64,000 nucleotides of DNA from Macrosoma leucophasiata (GCA_036365455.1 JAWQUS010000027.1:16294501-16358500); one strand, 5' to 3'. Numbered from the stretch's first letter, positions 42,905-54,364 are shown. The notes: generated from the sequence alone by a model not told the origin. Numbers and translations: made by a program.

Positions 42905-43240
42905 TTAACTTAGTACAGGTATATGCTCCCATTAGAGATTCATCTCAAGAAGACATCGAGTAGATCGCTTACTATCTAAACCGGCCGCGGGGCCATGCGC
43001 GCTTCTCCGCGGGGCTTTCCGTGCTTCGGAGAACACGTTAAGCCGGCGGTCCTGGTTACTATCAATAGATAGCAGATCGTTAAACCTTGTCGGAGGTCTT
43101 ATGGGCGGTATGAAAACATCCGACAGCAGGTTGGCCACTACCGCGTATCTCCACCAACCCTCATTGGAATAGCGGGGTTGATAAGCTCCAGGCCTCTCCC
43201 CAAAAAGGGGAGAGACTCGTGACCCAGCAGTGAAGCATAT
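42905..43240 (-). repeat. LINE-associated repeat, 3' region
   Basis: The minus strand carries cactgctgggtcacgagtct, ctccccttttggggagaggc, ctggagcttatcaaccccgc and aatgagggttggtggagata, phrases typical of the 3' part of lepidopteran LINE insertions. The adjacent 42980-43080 is GC-rich. No usable reading frame. Confidence 0.4.
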
Positions 43241-43448
43241 AATGCTATGCCATTATTATTATGTAAAGATAGCCTCGTTATTACTACCACACATGCAGTT
43301 TGAGTAAAAAATTAAAGACTGCACTATTACTTACCATCAATGTGAACAGCAGTGTGCATCAGTGTCCATCATTCTAATGCTTTCTATTTCACTTGTTATA
43401 CTTTAAAGGATATTATTGTGGTTGTTGTAGTATTATTAAAACAAAGTA

Positions 43449-44723
43449 GGGAAAGTGGGGGAAACACGAACGCGGGGTAATTCCGAATGCAACGGTTCCA
43501 CTATGTTAGAAATAGATGGTCATATTTTGCTTGCACTCACCTTGAAGATCACGCCGCAAGTAGTGCCAGTTACAGACACGAGAAGTACGGACGCACTCTG
43601 GGGTCAAGGTACTGAATTTCAATTATTTTGTATGATTTTGATCTAATTTATACGTGAATATAACTTGATGTAGCTTTATTTCTATCAACAATAGCAATTT
43701 GACTTTTGTGTATGAGAATCCTCACATATTATTGAGTTAAATGACAACAACGCTGTAGGCAAAAGGAACATAACCGTAAATATTTTTTGTCTAGTCAGAT
43801 GTTTCTATACTAAGGGGTAATGGCGAACAGGACATGTGGGGCAATCTCGAACGTTCGACATTACCCCTTCATTTCTTCTTCGTTCATTATTTATTATTGT
43901 TTCAGATGCCTCGTAACGGCTCTTAAAATATCTAAGCGAAATATCAGGATGAAAAATCGATTATTGTGAAAAGCACACATGTAAAAGACCAACTTGAACA
44001 AAAAGAAAATAGAAAGCGTGCAAAAGAAGAATAAATCAAAAAGAAATTTGTAAAAATACAAAAAAAAATATTAAAATAATTAGTCCGTAGCTTGATGAAA
44101 AAATATTTATATACAAAGACACTAAAAGGGTATTAAACATTTTCAATAATATCTAAGGCTTTAATAGTTCTGCACCAAAGAAGAGAGGAAAAGAAAAAAG
44201 ACAAAAAGAAAATGATGATTTCTATTGTATTTTTTGTAAAGTTAAAAATATATGTAAGTTCCCCCGATCAAGATTTTTCAAAGGCTTTATTAATGATTCG
44301 GCACCAAACAAGAGAAGAAAAGAAAAAGAACAAAAAGAAAATGATGGTCCCCCCGATGAAGATTGGTTAATACGTTACGTACCTACGTTTGTGAAAATTG
44401 GACTCACGAGAAATGCACAGATGGACAGTCAACATTGGCGGGGTATAAATGTGATAATTAGCCTATTATATGTTAGTTCGCTATTACCCCACCTGGTGTT
44501 CGTGTTTACCCGAATCACGTCGGGTAAACAGGAACACTAAGGGTTATGTTTTTCTTTCTTAATGTTACATTTTAGTGAAAAAATATAAACTTTTATTATT
44601 TAATTAATTACATGGATAAATAAACTTTATTATTGATTATTACGCAAATAAAGAAACTTTGTATCTTAATTTCACTGTTTTATTTAAGTTTATCCTTAGG
44701 TGTTCGTGTTTCCCCCACTTTCC
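43449..44723. mobile_element. 1.3-kb inverted-repeat DNA transposon remnant, GGGAAAGTGGGGGAAACACG ends
   Basis: Both ends carry gggaaagtgggggaaacacgaac in inverted orientation (a perfect match of 23 bases). Subterminal motifs ggggtaattccgaa, ggggtaatggcgaac, ggggcaatctcgaac and ttcgctattacccc repeat near both ends, as transposase-binding repeats often do. Internal lysine/glutamate-rich coding shreds (PKKRGKEKRQKENDDFYCIF around 44173-44235) and a ttgtttcag followed by atgcctcgtaac start suggest a pogo/jerky-type transposase that has decayed; that is a weak inference. Confidence 0.65.
44140..44350 (+). repeat. Internal duplication, period ~129
   Basis: 'gcaccaaagaagagaggaaa' at 44173 recurs as gcaccaaacaagagaagaaa at 44302, each followed by (a)caaaaagaaaatgatg. 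Lies inside the 43449-44723 element. Confidence 0.7.
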
Positions 44724-45009
44724 CCCATTTATTCATGATATTAAAGTAAACTGTCGAGTAACTCTGTAGAGGTAGGCGATATAAAAACAGTATCGTATTT
44801 TCTACGCTCCATTTAGTAAACTCCAGCATCGTTACTCGGAGTACGGATCCTACCTTTCTCCGCCCAAAAATAAAAAAAATATCAGCTCTTTGTTTTGTTT
44901 CCATAACACTGTTCTTATTAAAATGGATATAATTTAACTAAATAATTGTTACCTCGATCATTAATCCGTACCTACCACATTTATGTTTATTAGGTAATAT
45001 TATGAAATA

Positions 45010-45120
45010 CTAGTTGTGCCCGCGAAGTCATCCAGATAGAAAATATATTTACCCGTTTTATATACAAACTCTTCTGCGTTAAAATGTAGATGTAAAAGTA
45101 AGTTTACCTCTGTCTGTCAC
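45010..45120 (-). mobile_element. Helitron 3'-end fragment
   Basis: 'actagttgtgcccgcgaagt' is the reverse of the ..cgcgggcacagctagt end of 8152-8625, followed by cttctgcgttaaaatgtag. Confidence 0.45.
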
Positions 45121-45179
45121 GCTTTTATGAACAACACAAGATTATTATAACATTTTGTATGGAGATAATTACCTACTAG

Positions 45180-45340
45180 AGTTCCAGTTTAGTAGAGGAG
45201 AGCAAGTGGGCGTTTGCGCCGCCGCATTACTTAATCTATCTGCCACTAAATGGTAGTGTTCATCATTATCATGTTATGGCTAAATCGTAATGCATAGCCC
45301 CGGAATTACTATCACGAATTTATAATAAATTACGCTGTTA
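45180..45340 (+). mobile_element. SINE-like family A, diverged
   Basis: 'gccgccgcattacttaatct', atctgccactaaatggtagt and catcattatcatgttatggc in family A order. Confidence 0.45.
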
Positions 45341-45354
45341 ATACCTGTCATCAA

Positions 45355-45490
45355 CATTACAGCCGAAAAATCATGAGCTGGCGAAAAGTCTCCCCAAAGA
45401 CTGTCACAACCAACGGTCTTGGACCGTCCCCATACAGCAATTACCCGCGACCTCAGATCCTCGATCTCGTGGTGGCCTACCTACGCTTTG
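45355..45490 (-). repeat. LINE reverse-transcriptase C-terminal remnant
   Basis: The minus strand resembles the abundant ...cgaccaccacgagatc, gaggtcgcgggtaattgct, ggacggtccaagaccgttgg end of lepidopteran LINE ORFs (R-P-P/T-R-W-x-D and A-G-x-x-W motifs), with stops. Confidence 0.4.
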
Positions 45491-46111
45491 TCTTTCGATT
45501 AACATAGGCAAATATGTATTAAGTTGCAGTGTTACAAACCGTCTACTTACTATCGATTACTAGAAAACCCAAAACCTTTGTAGAATCGAAAGGATGCGCG
45601 ATTTAAATTAACACAGAATAATACTCTCATTTCGTACGTACAAACGATGTATATAACATCGTTTTCTTATGACAAAACCAAGGAGCACATAAACGAAGTC
45701 GAGAGAAACAGCTAGTAACACAATAAACCCGCAAATTCAATCATCAGATGAACCTCGGATATCTTCTAGCTTACTATAAATTAATCTCAAATTCGGTCGT
45801 CTCCAGTAATATTCCGGTTCATTGGATAACTAGATTTACATTCATCACCATGCCAATTTATTTTGTGCCTTCACATAATCAATTCAGGGTCTGATTAAAA
45901 TTTCGAAACATTATTTTCTGGCTATCAAATTTTTAACGAGTTTCAAATTTTGAGCTACAATTATGTCTGTAGGGATTCCTTTTTTATTAGATTTTTGCCA
46001 CACATTTTAGTAACTTTATTGAGTTTTATTTGTTTAAATTATTAGTTTAAACGGTATACGGTAACGTCCGGTTTTTATAACATTAAATTTATCCAATCTC
46101 TATTTACTAAC

Positions 46112-46263
46112 AGGGCCCGTACCATGACGTCTTATTGCGCTGCCAGACTTTAGTTTCATTTGTCTTATACGAGTATGAATTTAAAAATGAGACAAACGAG
46201 AAAGCTAATAGCGATTCAGTATCAGCCTAAGTTGACAATAAAATATCATGGTATGGCCGCTGG
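46112..46263. mobile_element. Short MITE, ~150 bp
   Basis: 'ggcccgtaccatgacgtctt' on the left and reversed right end cggccataccatgatatttt share about 16 of 20 bases around 150 bp of sequence. Confidence 0.45.
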
Positions 46264-46436
46264 TGCTCTAAACTAACTTTCGCTGTAAATATTAATGAGT
46301 TGCTGGAACACCTGACAAGTTAATTCGCAATGAAGCTATTAGTTAAAATATGCTTTGACATAGGTAGGTTTTTCTTACATTTGACAAGTTTTAAATTGTG
46401 GGTCTTACTAATCGCTTCGTCAAATAAACGTATTTA

Positions 46437-46525
46437 ACTGCCTCAGCAAGCGACACTACTAAGCTGGGGTCCTGGCTTCGATTCTCAGGTCGAATGTTAT
46501 CAGAGATAATGATGTAAAATAATAG
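46437..46525 (+). mobile_element. tRNA-derived SINE family C, 5' fragment
   Basis: 'aactgcctcagcaagcgaca', gctggggtcctggcttcgat and cagagataatgatgtaaaat. Confidence 0.55.
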
Positions 46526-46608
46526 GTAACAGTTAACCACAGTACTTCGCAATAGTATAATTATATTATACTTCTAAAATTTTTATCGCTTTTGGTAAGA
46601 CTTATACA

Positions 46609-46932
46609 TATGTAACTGAACTGTGGTTACTTGATCTATCTGCCGCCAAATACAGTGTTCAGCACTATCTTGTTCCGATAAGACGGTAATTTATGACCCC
46701 GTTACCTACTACTGTCACAGAAACATAACGACTTAAGTCTCAGGAGTGGCAACGCATCTGCATTTTGACATATGTAACTGAACTGTGGTTATTTGATCTA
46801 TCTGCCGCCAAATACAGTGTTCAGCACTATCTTGTTCCGATTAGACGGTAATTTATGACCCCATTACCTACTACTGTCACAGAAACATAACAACTTAAGT
46901 CTCAGGAGTGACAACGCATCTGCATTTTGACC
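46609..46932 (+). repeat. 162-bp perfect-register tandem duplication within family A
   Basis: 'tatgtaactgaactgtggtt' begins at 46609 and 46771. The two units (46609-46770, 46771-46932) differ at only a few sites. Confidence 0.85.
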
Positions 46933-47036
46933 TCTCGTTTCTGTGTAGTTGTCTATAGGCTGTAGGCATCACTTAACACCAATATGAAGTGTACGCTTGT
47001 TTTTTACGCACTTTGGTTACATAAATAAAAATTGTC
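46630..47036 (+). mobile_element. SINE-like family A, diverged, with internal duplication
   Basis: 'ttcagcactatcttgttccg' and cattttgacctctcgtttct in family A order, ending gcactttggttacataaata. It contains the 162-bp duplication. Confidence 0.55.
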
Positions 47037-47347
47037 GCAATAAAAACATATCATGTCTATAAAGAGAACAAAATAAATTAATAAAGCGGATTTTAATTAA
47101 TTGAGCCCGAAAGCTGAGCTAAAGAATTAGAGATTTGAAAGTAAAGGAAACGAGTATGAAGTTGAAAGATAGGAAAACGAGTTCGAAGTGGTCACGAAAC
47201 TTCCACCGTCATTTCTAACAGTACCAGTTTATAAACCTTAAATATTATTCTGGTATAAGAAAATAATTACTAAAACTCTCATTCGGTTTTAATAATTAGG
47301 TATTTACTACTTATATTACTCCACTACTTATATATTATGTTTTATGA

Positions 47348-47636
47348 GCTGCCTCGATGGTGTACTAGTACTATGACCACATTACCAGGCTAACGCCACT
47401 GTTATCCTGGAGTTCCGGGTTCGATCACTGGGTCAGAAACTAAGTTTTGATTGGGTTTTATTTCGTTTTACTCATTTGAGAATTCCATTGGCACTATAAG
47501 TTTGTTAGTGGGCAATTGTGAATGTCGATTAGCTCGTCACTTGCGATTCAAAATACAAACCGGCATGGATGTTTCCATGCATTTACCTCTCTCTCCGCTT
47601 CGGGTACCTATTACAGGCATGGAGTTATGCAGCGTA
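47348..47636 (+). mobile_element. tRNA-derived SINE family C, diverged
   Basis: 'gctgcctcgatggtgtacta', B box gggttcgatcactgggtcag, a central gattgggttttatttcg and tail attacaggcatggagttatg. Confidence 0.55.
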
Positions 47637-47639
47637 ATA

Positions 47640-48230
47640 ATTATAAAATTTTTAAAACAACACATTCGTATCTTTAAGTGTTTTTAAAAATCAAATGAGA
47701 GTCATAGTTTCGAAGTTAATTATCATTTATATAAGGTCCCTTCTATAATATTTAATAAACAAATATTACATTAATCAAAGGAAACAAATTCGGTCAAAGA
47801 CGCAGCGGAGTTTGAAAAGTAATTATAATACAGCCTCCCCATTTTAAAGGCATTTGAACAGCGCTTTATTATTGCCAGTGGATGACTTTGCACGGATGCT
47901 TAGTTACTTAGTTATGATTAACTGAAGGTAATGATGACGTGTAATCTATTTTCGTATGAAATTCAGTTATAATACGAAAATTCACAAACAAATAAGTCCA
48001 AAAACTGTAAGTTTTATTTGTGTAAATATAATTTTGAATTTCGCAATAACAAATTGTACATGTTTTTTTTTCGTGTGGTTTAATCTAGTGGCGTCCCCAT
48101 AGCTAGAGTGATGACTATTATGAAAAATGGTAAGCTTCTTCAATGAACCTTCTGAATATTTCCTTGATAATCTTCAAAGTCACTCGCATCTAAAATTGCG
48201 GTAAATACTATATTTTTTTGGGTTTGTGTT
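47640..48230. other. No recognised feature
   Basis: AT-rich, no repeat or coding signature. Confidence 0.35.
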
Positions 48231-48235
48231 GTAAT

Positions 48236-48358
48236 GTAAGTGGGTAACAAGCTTGCAGGGCCGTACATTACAATCTAAGCGGAAGACGATAGTGCTAAAC
48301 ACTACCATTTGGCTCAGAAAGGTAAGGAAGGTTGCACTGGAACTCTACTACCACTAAA
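48236..48358 (-). mobile_element. SINE-like family A with internal deletion
   Basis: 'gtaagtgggtaacaagcttg' joins directly to cagggccgtacattacaatc and ends actggaactctactaccac. Confidence 0.5.
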
Positions 48359-48482
48359 TTTATTATCGCGACGCCTTTTTTGAAGTACCGATCCAGGGTC
48401 ATCGAGGCTTTTAGTTATCATGGATGTGGTTTATCGACCTCAGAAAGGTAACTCAATAAGGAAAGAAAATTCGGCGTTCAAA

Positions 48483-48565
48483 TGAGTGGCGTCGGTAGCT
48501 TAGTGGTAACGCGACTACAATTAATCTCGCCTGAAGTTTTTTTTCTTTCCATTACCTTCATTACC
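48483..48565 (+). repeat. tRNA-like repeat F, truncated
   Basis: 'ggcgtcggtagcttagtgg' followed by aatctcgcctgaagtttttt ttctttcc: the end of the tRNA-like unit of 53984-54815 with its T-run and ctttcc flank. Confidence 0.4.
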
Positions 48566-48569
48566 TTCC

Positions 48570-49320
48570 TAAGAGCCGTAAAGGTAGCTGGACTAACAGA
48601 GCTGGTGGTGATTGTAATGTTTGGTGGGTATTAGGTTCATAGTTATTTGTATACTACACATAATATTACTCGTATGTTACAACACTACTTGACGGACTCC
48701 TTACTATGTCCGGTAGGTATTCAGTTTTATCCATAGTACTTTTTTGCTATAAAAGAAAACCTAGAATACTTCATAAAAGGTACGCCTTGGTATAAAAATC
48801 TCTATAAAACCACGTCTGCTTATTATACACATAAAAACCGATATATCAGATTGCGATTTTCATAAATCGCACATGATTTTGTTGCGACGGAATTTTCGTA
48901 TTCACAAACTTCGATGCCTGATAACTAAGCTGATCGGTTATTCCATAATACGAATTTCGCTTCACGCGTTTAAAGTGAGTTTGCGTGTTCACTCTAACAA
49001 ATAGGAATCCATATTTGATAGAGTGAGTGAGGGAATAATTCTCACTTCGATAACGCGAGTGTTGTGTTATAGAATAACCTAGCTGACATGTTTGATATTG
49101 GTGAAACTCGATTGCAATGCGAAACATGAGAGGTCGAAGGGCGAACACCTAATTGGGAAGTCGATTCGAGACGTCGTTTGAAACCAGATGCTTTAATGGT
49201 GCGTAAATTATTATGCATTTGTATTAGATTGCAGGTAACCGTTCGTACAATCTAGTTAGCTGAGATGTTACCTTGTAATTCGAATACCTTCAGATTATAA
49301 AATCAATCATTTCTTTATTA
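48570..49320. other. No recognised feature
   Basis: A 100-codon minus frame at 48846-49148 has no recognisable motif; the composition is not protein-like enough to call. Confidence 0.3.
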
Positions 49321-49329
49321 AATTTTCTT

Positions 49330-49620
49330 TTCCGGGTTCCGTACCTCAAAAGAAAAAATAGGACCCCTTATAAGATCACCTGATTTATTAATTTTCGATG
49401 ACCCAAACAAGGACGCGTAACGAAAATTTATACAATCAAAATAAATAAATAAAAAAGGGTTTTTTTTTTGATTTTGCTTGAGTGTTTAACACGTCGTATA
49501 AAAATCCTATTCTGAGGATCTCAAATATATTTTTATAATTTTATTATAGAAATATAGGTGAAAATTTACCATTCCCCTTATCACCGTGACTGCTGGGTTT
49601 AAAATAAAAAAAATGTTAAG
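49330..49620 (+). repeat. 'Ggttccgta' dispersed repeat, reverse fragment
   Basis: 'ccgggttccgtacctcaaaa' with taggaccccttataagatca, then cccaaacaagg and a T-rich body similar to the reverse of 31430-31770. Confidence 0.45.
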
Positions 49621-49639
49621 TTGTAATCTACGTATTACA

Positions 49640-50500
49640 GCAAAACCTATATGGTATAACATAATATATTATCACAGTCTAAAGAAAACGAACATATTAA
49701 TTATATTATTATAACGTTACCTCTTTTAACGTTAGTTTGTGTTTATTCGATCATTTCGTGTCGCGGTCGAATTATGGTTTTAGACAGACAAGCAGTCTTA
49801 CATAATCTAAAATCTATGTTAACAATACCCATTCGTTTGTGAATTCTAAAATAGATTTACAACATCTACCTACCGCTGATTAATAACCGCAACCAGTGAG
49901 AGTACTTACTACAATTTCTCGATACAACAACGAAGGGATTTGTCTGTATTAAAGGAAAACACATTTTGTGCCTTATTTTTAGAGGTAGAGGGTTCAGAAA
50001 CTAATGAAGTTTTCAGGATGTGTCAGCTTCGAATGCGGCATTGCAATGCGCTGTATAATAAGACACAAAGGCAAGACAGTTCATTATCGAGATTTGTGCG
50101 AATCGTACTTCATACGAGAAATTCACTTGTTATGGCTAAGACCCACAGACCAATCAGCCTTCCTATGCTAAGACCTCATGATAAAGCTGCTTGGTATATT
50201 CTATTTCCGTCAAAATCGATGCTATTAAAGCTATCTATCGATTTACACGTACTCGTGGAACTCGAATAACAATTTTGCATGTTTTCTAAATTGACCTTTC
50301 TCATATTAATAAAATGTAATTGGTATTTCTTGAGCGAATTAAACAAATGGTAGGGGATCACTACCCTTGCCATCCATGAGGCCACAAGCGGATTAATACG
50401 AATGGACGGAACTAGACATCTCAGGTTTATAAAACGACAACTAAGGGTAGCTGAATCACGAACGTGCCGCCTAATCCCCCTCCCCCTGTCTTCTTTGACA
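49640..50500. other. No recognised feature
   Basis: Two longer open frames (49940-50269 +, 50176-50628 -) overlap each other and repeat G and show no domain I recognise. Confidence 0.3.
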
Positions 50501-50507
50501 ATACCAC

Positions 50508-50730
50508 ACCAGGGACACTCCGCCAAAATTCCATACAAACCCTTAATTTGGTCTCTATTGTCATTTACATCGATCAGTGTCGTGTATTTACACGTGCACC
50601 TGTGTGCGTAGCACGTAGAGAATACCAAACGTCGCCCATAAGAGGGAAGGAGGATGGGTGAAGCGGGGAAAGCGGGCGGGACTTCGAAGTGTCCATTCTA
50701 TACGTAGTATTATTACATACATATTATTAG
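50508..50730 (+). repeat. Dispersed repeat G, copy 2
   Basis: 'gggacactccgccaaaattc', atacaaacccttaatttggt, cacctgtgtgcgtagcacgt and cgaagtgtccattctatacg match 34935-35140. Confidence 0.65.
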
Positions 50731-50843
50731 GTACATATACATTACATCTCTCACAATAAATGCGGGTTTACTACTATAAGGTAGTAATAAAGTATTTTTC
50801 TAGTTAGTGATTATTGATTTATCGGCTGTCTAATTATATAAAA

Positions 50844-51202
50844 CTAGCGGCCCGCCCCGGTTACGCGCGGTGCAATGTTGCCTACCCTCTCCTATTTGTC
50901 TTAGCGTGATGATTATACATAGATATAGCCTAGTCTTCCTCGATATCTTTTATAGTTTAGGCAGCGTACGCAAAATAAGTAACTTTTCTGGTTGATTTTT
51001 TACACCTTGTGTCTGAAAAACCCAAATATCTTACGGAACCCTATTTTTTCCAAAATAAAATATAGCCTATGTTACCCGTGCATAATGTAGCTTTCGAATA
51101 GTGAAAGAATTTTTAAAATCGGTCCAGTAGTTATTGAGCCTATTCAAAACAAACAAACAAATAAACATAAAAATATTACCTCTTTATAATATTAGTTTAG
51201 AC
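50844..51202 (-). mobile_element. Non-autonomous Helitron, complete
   Basis: On the minus strand it begins tctaaactaatattataaag and ends ccgcgcgtaaccggggcggg then CCGCTAG|T, matching both Helitron termini. Internal tcaataactactggaccgat is shared with 2904-3092. Confidence 0.7.
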
Positions 51203-51427
51203 ATGCATCCATTGTTCCAGTGGATATGTAGGTTATTTCTTTTGTCATTTCCAACTTTTGTTCCTTTTTCATTATTAAACATTGTCTTATCTTATTATTA
51301 TCAATATGTATACACTCCGTCAAATAGGATGCAAAAATAAATAAAAAGTCTTATTGTGAATGGATGCATGAACATATTATTATATTATAATACCTTTGTA
51401 ATATAGGTCCTTCCACCCGGGACCTGC

Positions 51428-51600
51428 CTACCTACAGGAGTGAAGTAATTTTACTAGTGTTAGCAAGCCACTGCTATTACTTTGAGTTGTTGGGTTCGAT
51501 CTCTGAGTCGGAGAGGAAGTGCTGCGGGTTTTTTCCCAATTTTCGGAAATTTTATGTGCCCAGAGATGTCAAGAGAATTGTCATGGTCTTCGTTTCCAAT
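51428..51600 (+). mobile_element. tRNA-derived SINE family C, very diverged
   Basis: 'gtgttagcaagccactgcta' then gttgggttcgatctctgagt (B box) and gtgcccagagatgtcaagag. Confidence 0.35.
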
Positions 51601-51695
51601 GAAATCCAATCCGAAATGGACGTTTACGTTTTGCATTGTATACGTTCCTATACCGAAGAAATATGGAAGGTAAACTATTATATTTTATTGACATA

Positions 51696-52160
51696 CTAGC
51701 TGACCCGGCAAACTTCGTCTTAATAATGTGTCAAAAGTTTTGATAGATGTGGACTATTTGTATGGGAAAATAAAATTGTGGTTTTTACTACTTCCCTTCA
51801 ATTTCTTCATATTTTCTTACTCTTTAAACCCTCCCTGGACTTCCAAAAATCATTCAAAACCAAAATTATCCAAATCGGTACAGCCGTTCTCGAGATTCAA
51901 AACCAAAATTAGCCAAATTGGTCCAGCCGTTCTCGAGATTCAAAACCAAAATTAGCCAAATCGGTCCAGCCGTTCTCGAGATTCTAAACCAAAATTATCC
52001 AAATCGGTACAGCCGTTCTCGAGATTCAAAACCAAAATTAGCCAAATCGGTCCAGCCGTTCTCGAGATTCAAAACCAAAATTAGCCAAATCGGTCCAGCC
52101 GTTCTCGAGTTTTAGCGAGACTAACGAACAGCAATTGATTTTTATATATTTTAAATAGAT
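51696..52160 (-). mobile_element. Non-autonomous Helitron with expanded internal 43-bp array
   Basis: The left end actagctgacccggcaaact and the gcaattgatttttatatatt side are the two termini (reverse orientation). It is the same element as 58882-59085 except that the segment ccaaatcggt.cagccgttc occurs six times here and once there. Confidence 0.7.
51855..52112 (-). repeat. Six tandem 43-bp units
   Basis: Units start at 51855, 51898, 51941, 51984, 52027 and 52070 (caaaaccaaaattagccaaa then cggtccagccgttctcgag). Units 1 and 4 share tatcc/tacag, units 2, 3, 5 and 6 share tagcc/tccag, which suggests a three-unit block was duplicated. Confidence 0.9.
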
Positions 52161-52359
52161 ATTTAATATACAGAATGAATAACATAAACTCATGGTATTT
52201 TTATAAGAACATGGTCATGAAATATGTCGTACACAATACGTCAATACCTTTGTTGATCGGCTGTCACCGCCAAGGAAAGCATCACGCCAATAAATAAATT
52301 TGAATGTATTTCAGGAAGCGATCTGATTTTCTCACAATATAAAGATATAGGAGGTAGAT

Positions 52360-52600
52360 CTCAAATGACGGAGCTCATGAACATTGGTAACACGTGTCAT
52401 GTTTTACCTTATCTACTGGCCTCTAAATGATAATGTTCAACTTTATCGTATCCAGGTCAGGTATTATTACCATAAACAGTCCGTAATTTCCGGCAAAGGC
52501 ATTAGAGCTTAGGCCTCGGAAGTGGCAGCTCTTCGACATTGAAATCTCTGTTTTTATATTCCGAAGGTGGCAATCAAGGGTGCACATGCAACATGTCGTA
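52360..52600 (+). mobile_element. SINE-like family A, diverged
   Basis: 'ctcaaatgacggagctcatg', atctactggcctctaaatga, tccggcaaaggcattagagc and cattgaaatctctgttttta. Confidence 0.45.
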
Positions 52601-52879
52601 CACAGTATGTCAATACTTACTGTCAACGATTCGTTGATTGAACGTCTGCTGAAGTCCACAGTTGGTTCGCAGTAAAAAGTAATAAAAGAGAAGAAAGCCC
52701 ACCGAAGGCACAAGGCCACATTGAATACAAAAACTGACTCTTTATGAGTTCAGAACACGTGTAAAATTCACCTTTGGACTTATCGGGACCTTTAAATTAT
52801 AATATGATTGAAGACACGTATAGACGCCGCTTATCTATATTTTAGACGTTTATTTTTTATTGGATTTTTCGCAATAACA

Positions 52880-52980
52880 TTAGAACAAATGGAAAGAAAA
52901 ATTAACTTTAGGCTAACTAGAGTCCAGTCGCTCTACCAATTAAACTGCCGAAATCACACCCGACTGTCAAAGTTTCTTTC
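52880..52980 (-). repeat. tRNA-like repeat F, diverged copy
   Basis: 'ggaaagaaaaattaacttta', agagtccagtcgctctacca, attaaactgccgaaatcaca and tgtcaaagtttctttcc follow the 53950 unit, with changes. Confidence 0.5.
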
Positions 52981-53032
52981 CCTGATGAAAACTTATTTCA
53001 GATTTCATCATCATCAGATGCGAAATTCTTTC

Positions 53033-53275
53033 CCTGGTGGTAGAGCTCCAGTGATGGAGCTCGTGGACGTAAGCACCGCCGCGTTACTTACCCAATCTCA
53101 GTTCCGCTAAATGGTAGTGTTCAGCGCTATCGTGTTACAGTCAGATGGCAATGTACGGCCGCGTAATCTCAGGAATGTCAAACCATCTACATTAAAAATC
53201 TTTGTTTTTTTTTGTAAATGTTTATAAGTTATCACTTACCATGAACGTAAACTGAACTGTATGCTTGTAAGGTAA
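53033..53275 (+). mobile_element. SINE-like family A, diverged
   Basis: 'ctggtggtagagctccagtg', aatggtagtgttcagcgcta and accatgaacgtaaactgaac. Confidence 0.6.
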
Positions 53276-53566
53276 AAGTAAATATTTAGGATAGAATCGA
53301 AAATAAGAGCTGTAGCAATACAGTAGATTGTCGTTATTTGCAGCAAAATGTAGTGAAATATTGTAAGAATTCCTCTCAACGATTTCTTTCTAATACAAGA
53401 TAATCCAATAAAGTTTTCCGGTCCGGAAAAATATTTTATCGCATTAAAATAATGAAAAGGTACACGTTTGTAGGTCTTTTTATTTATTGTGTGCTGCTGC
53501 TAGAGCAAATGCTCTGCTCCTGAAAACCGTCTTATATTATCAGTTCAGTTCTTATATTGGTAGAAT

Positions 53567-53783
53567 GGTTTATTTTTTTTATATACGCTTACGCTCACAG
53601 CCGCACACTAGGTATAAACCTGTATCGTGGGTGCCGTTGTACACACACAACACATACACAAACACCCAGACCGGAAACAAATATCTGTAGGTCATACAAA
53701 TATTTGTCCCGGTGCAGGGATCGAACCCGCGACCTTTCGAATCAAACGGTGGTTTCGCACCGCTGGACTAACCGGGTTGTCAA
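53567..53783 (-). mobile_element. tRNA-derived SINE family B
   Basis: Minus-strand copy: head ttgacaacccggttagtcca and gcgggttcgatccctgcacc; body tttgtatgacctacagatat; tail cggctgtgagcgtaagcgta. Confidence 0.75.
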
Positions 53784-53983
53784 ACCGTTGGGGTTGGGTG
53801 GTTGGGTGTGTTTTGAGAAGAGAAAACATTTTTAACATCGTTGTGATTTGAAAGTCGGTGAAACGAAACAGCGACAGTAAAAAGAGACAGACACATAAAT
53901 TCATAAGATTTAACGTGGGAGAAAATGAGATAGGAAGCATTGTGACTTATATTTTATTTAAAGAAAAATGGAAAGAAAAATTA

Positions 53984-54058
53984 ACTTCAGGCGAGACTCG
54001 AACTCGCGGCCTACTGGGAATCTAGTCCAGCCGCTCTTCCAATTGAGCTACTGAAGTC
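53984..54058 (-). tRNA. tRNA-like sequence, unit 1 (probable pseudo-tRNA)
   Basis: Minus strand: gacttcagtagctcaattgg, aagagcggctgg, then the T arm gcgagttcgagtctcgc. Acceptor ends pair except one base at the 3' side. D arm GCTC/GAGC and T arm GCGAG/CTCGC are intact. The anticodon arm is irregular: either a 9-base loop, or CTAGATT with an A-C mismatch (which would read AGA). A run of five T follows on the same strand. Confidence 0.45.
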
Positions 54059-54287
54059 TTGCCCGATTTGTCAAATCTTTCCTTCACATTTATTGCATTG
54101 CTTTATGGTAGCAGCAGCGCCATCTATTGTCAACTATGCTAGTTAGGCAACCGATATAATAGACTTTGCAGTTTATTGAATATCGTAAATAAGTCGCTTT
54201 TACCCTTAATAATTGGTTTATATTATTTCGCATTAACACATGCTTGTGAAATATATTTTATTTAAAGAAAAATGGAAAGAAAAAATT

Positions 54288-54364
54288 GACTTCAGGCGAG
54301 ACTCGGAACTCGCGGCCTATTGGGAATTTAGTCCAGCCGCTCTTCCAATTGAGCTACTGAAGTC
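54288..54364 (-). tRNA. tRNA-like sequence, unit 2 (probable pseudo-tRNA)
   Basis: Same as unit 1 with an extra base in the T arm (gactcggaactcgcgg on +) and a changed anticodon loop (gaatttagtcc). Acceptor arm fully paired. Confidence 0.35.

Noticed and set aside
48846..49148. 100-codon minus-strand frame as a small gene
   Set aside because: No motif, no splice context, and a length that can occur by chance in a window this size.
50176..50628. 150-codon minus-strand frame
   Set aside because: Overlaps repeat G and another open frame, with no recognisable domain.
51728..52115. Repetitive protein-like frame (SRFKTKISQIGPAVLE-type repeats)
   Set aside because: Product of the six 43-bp Helitron units; 43 is not a multiple of 3, so frames change between units.
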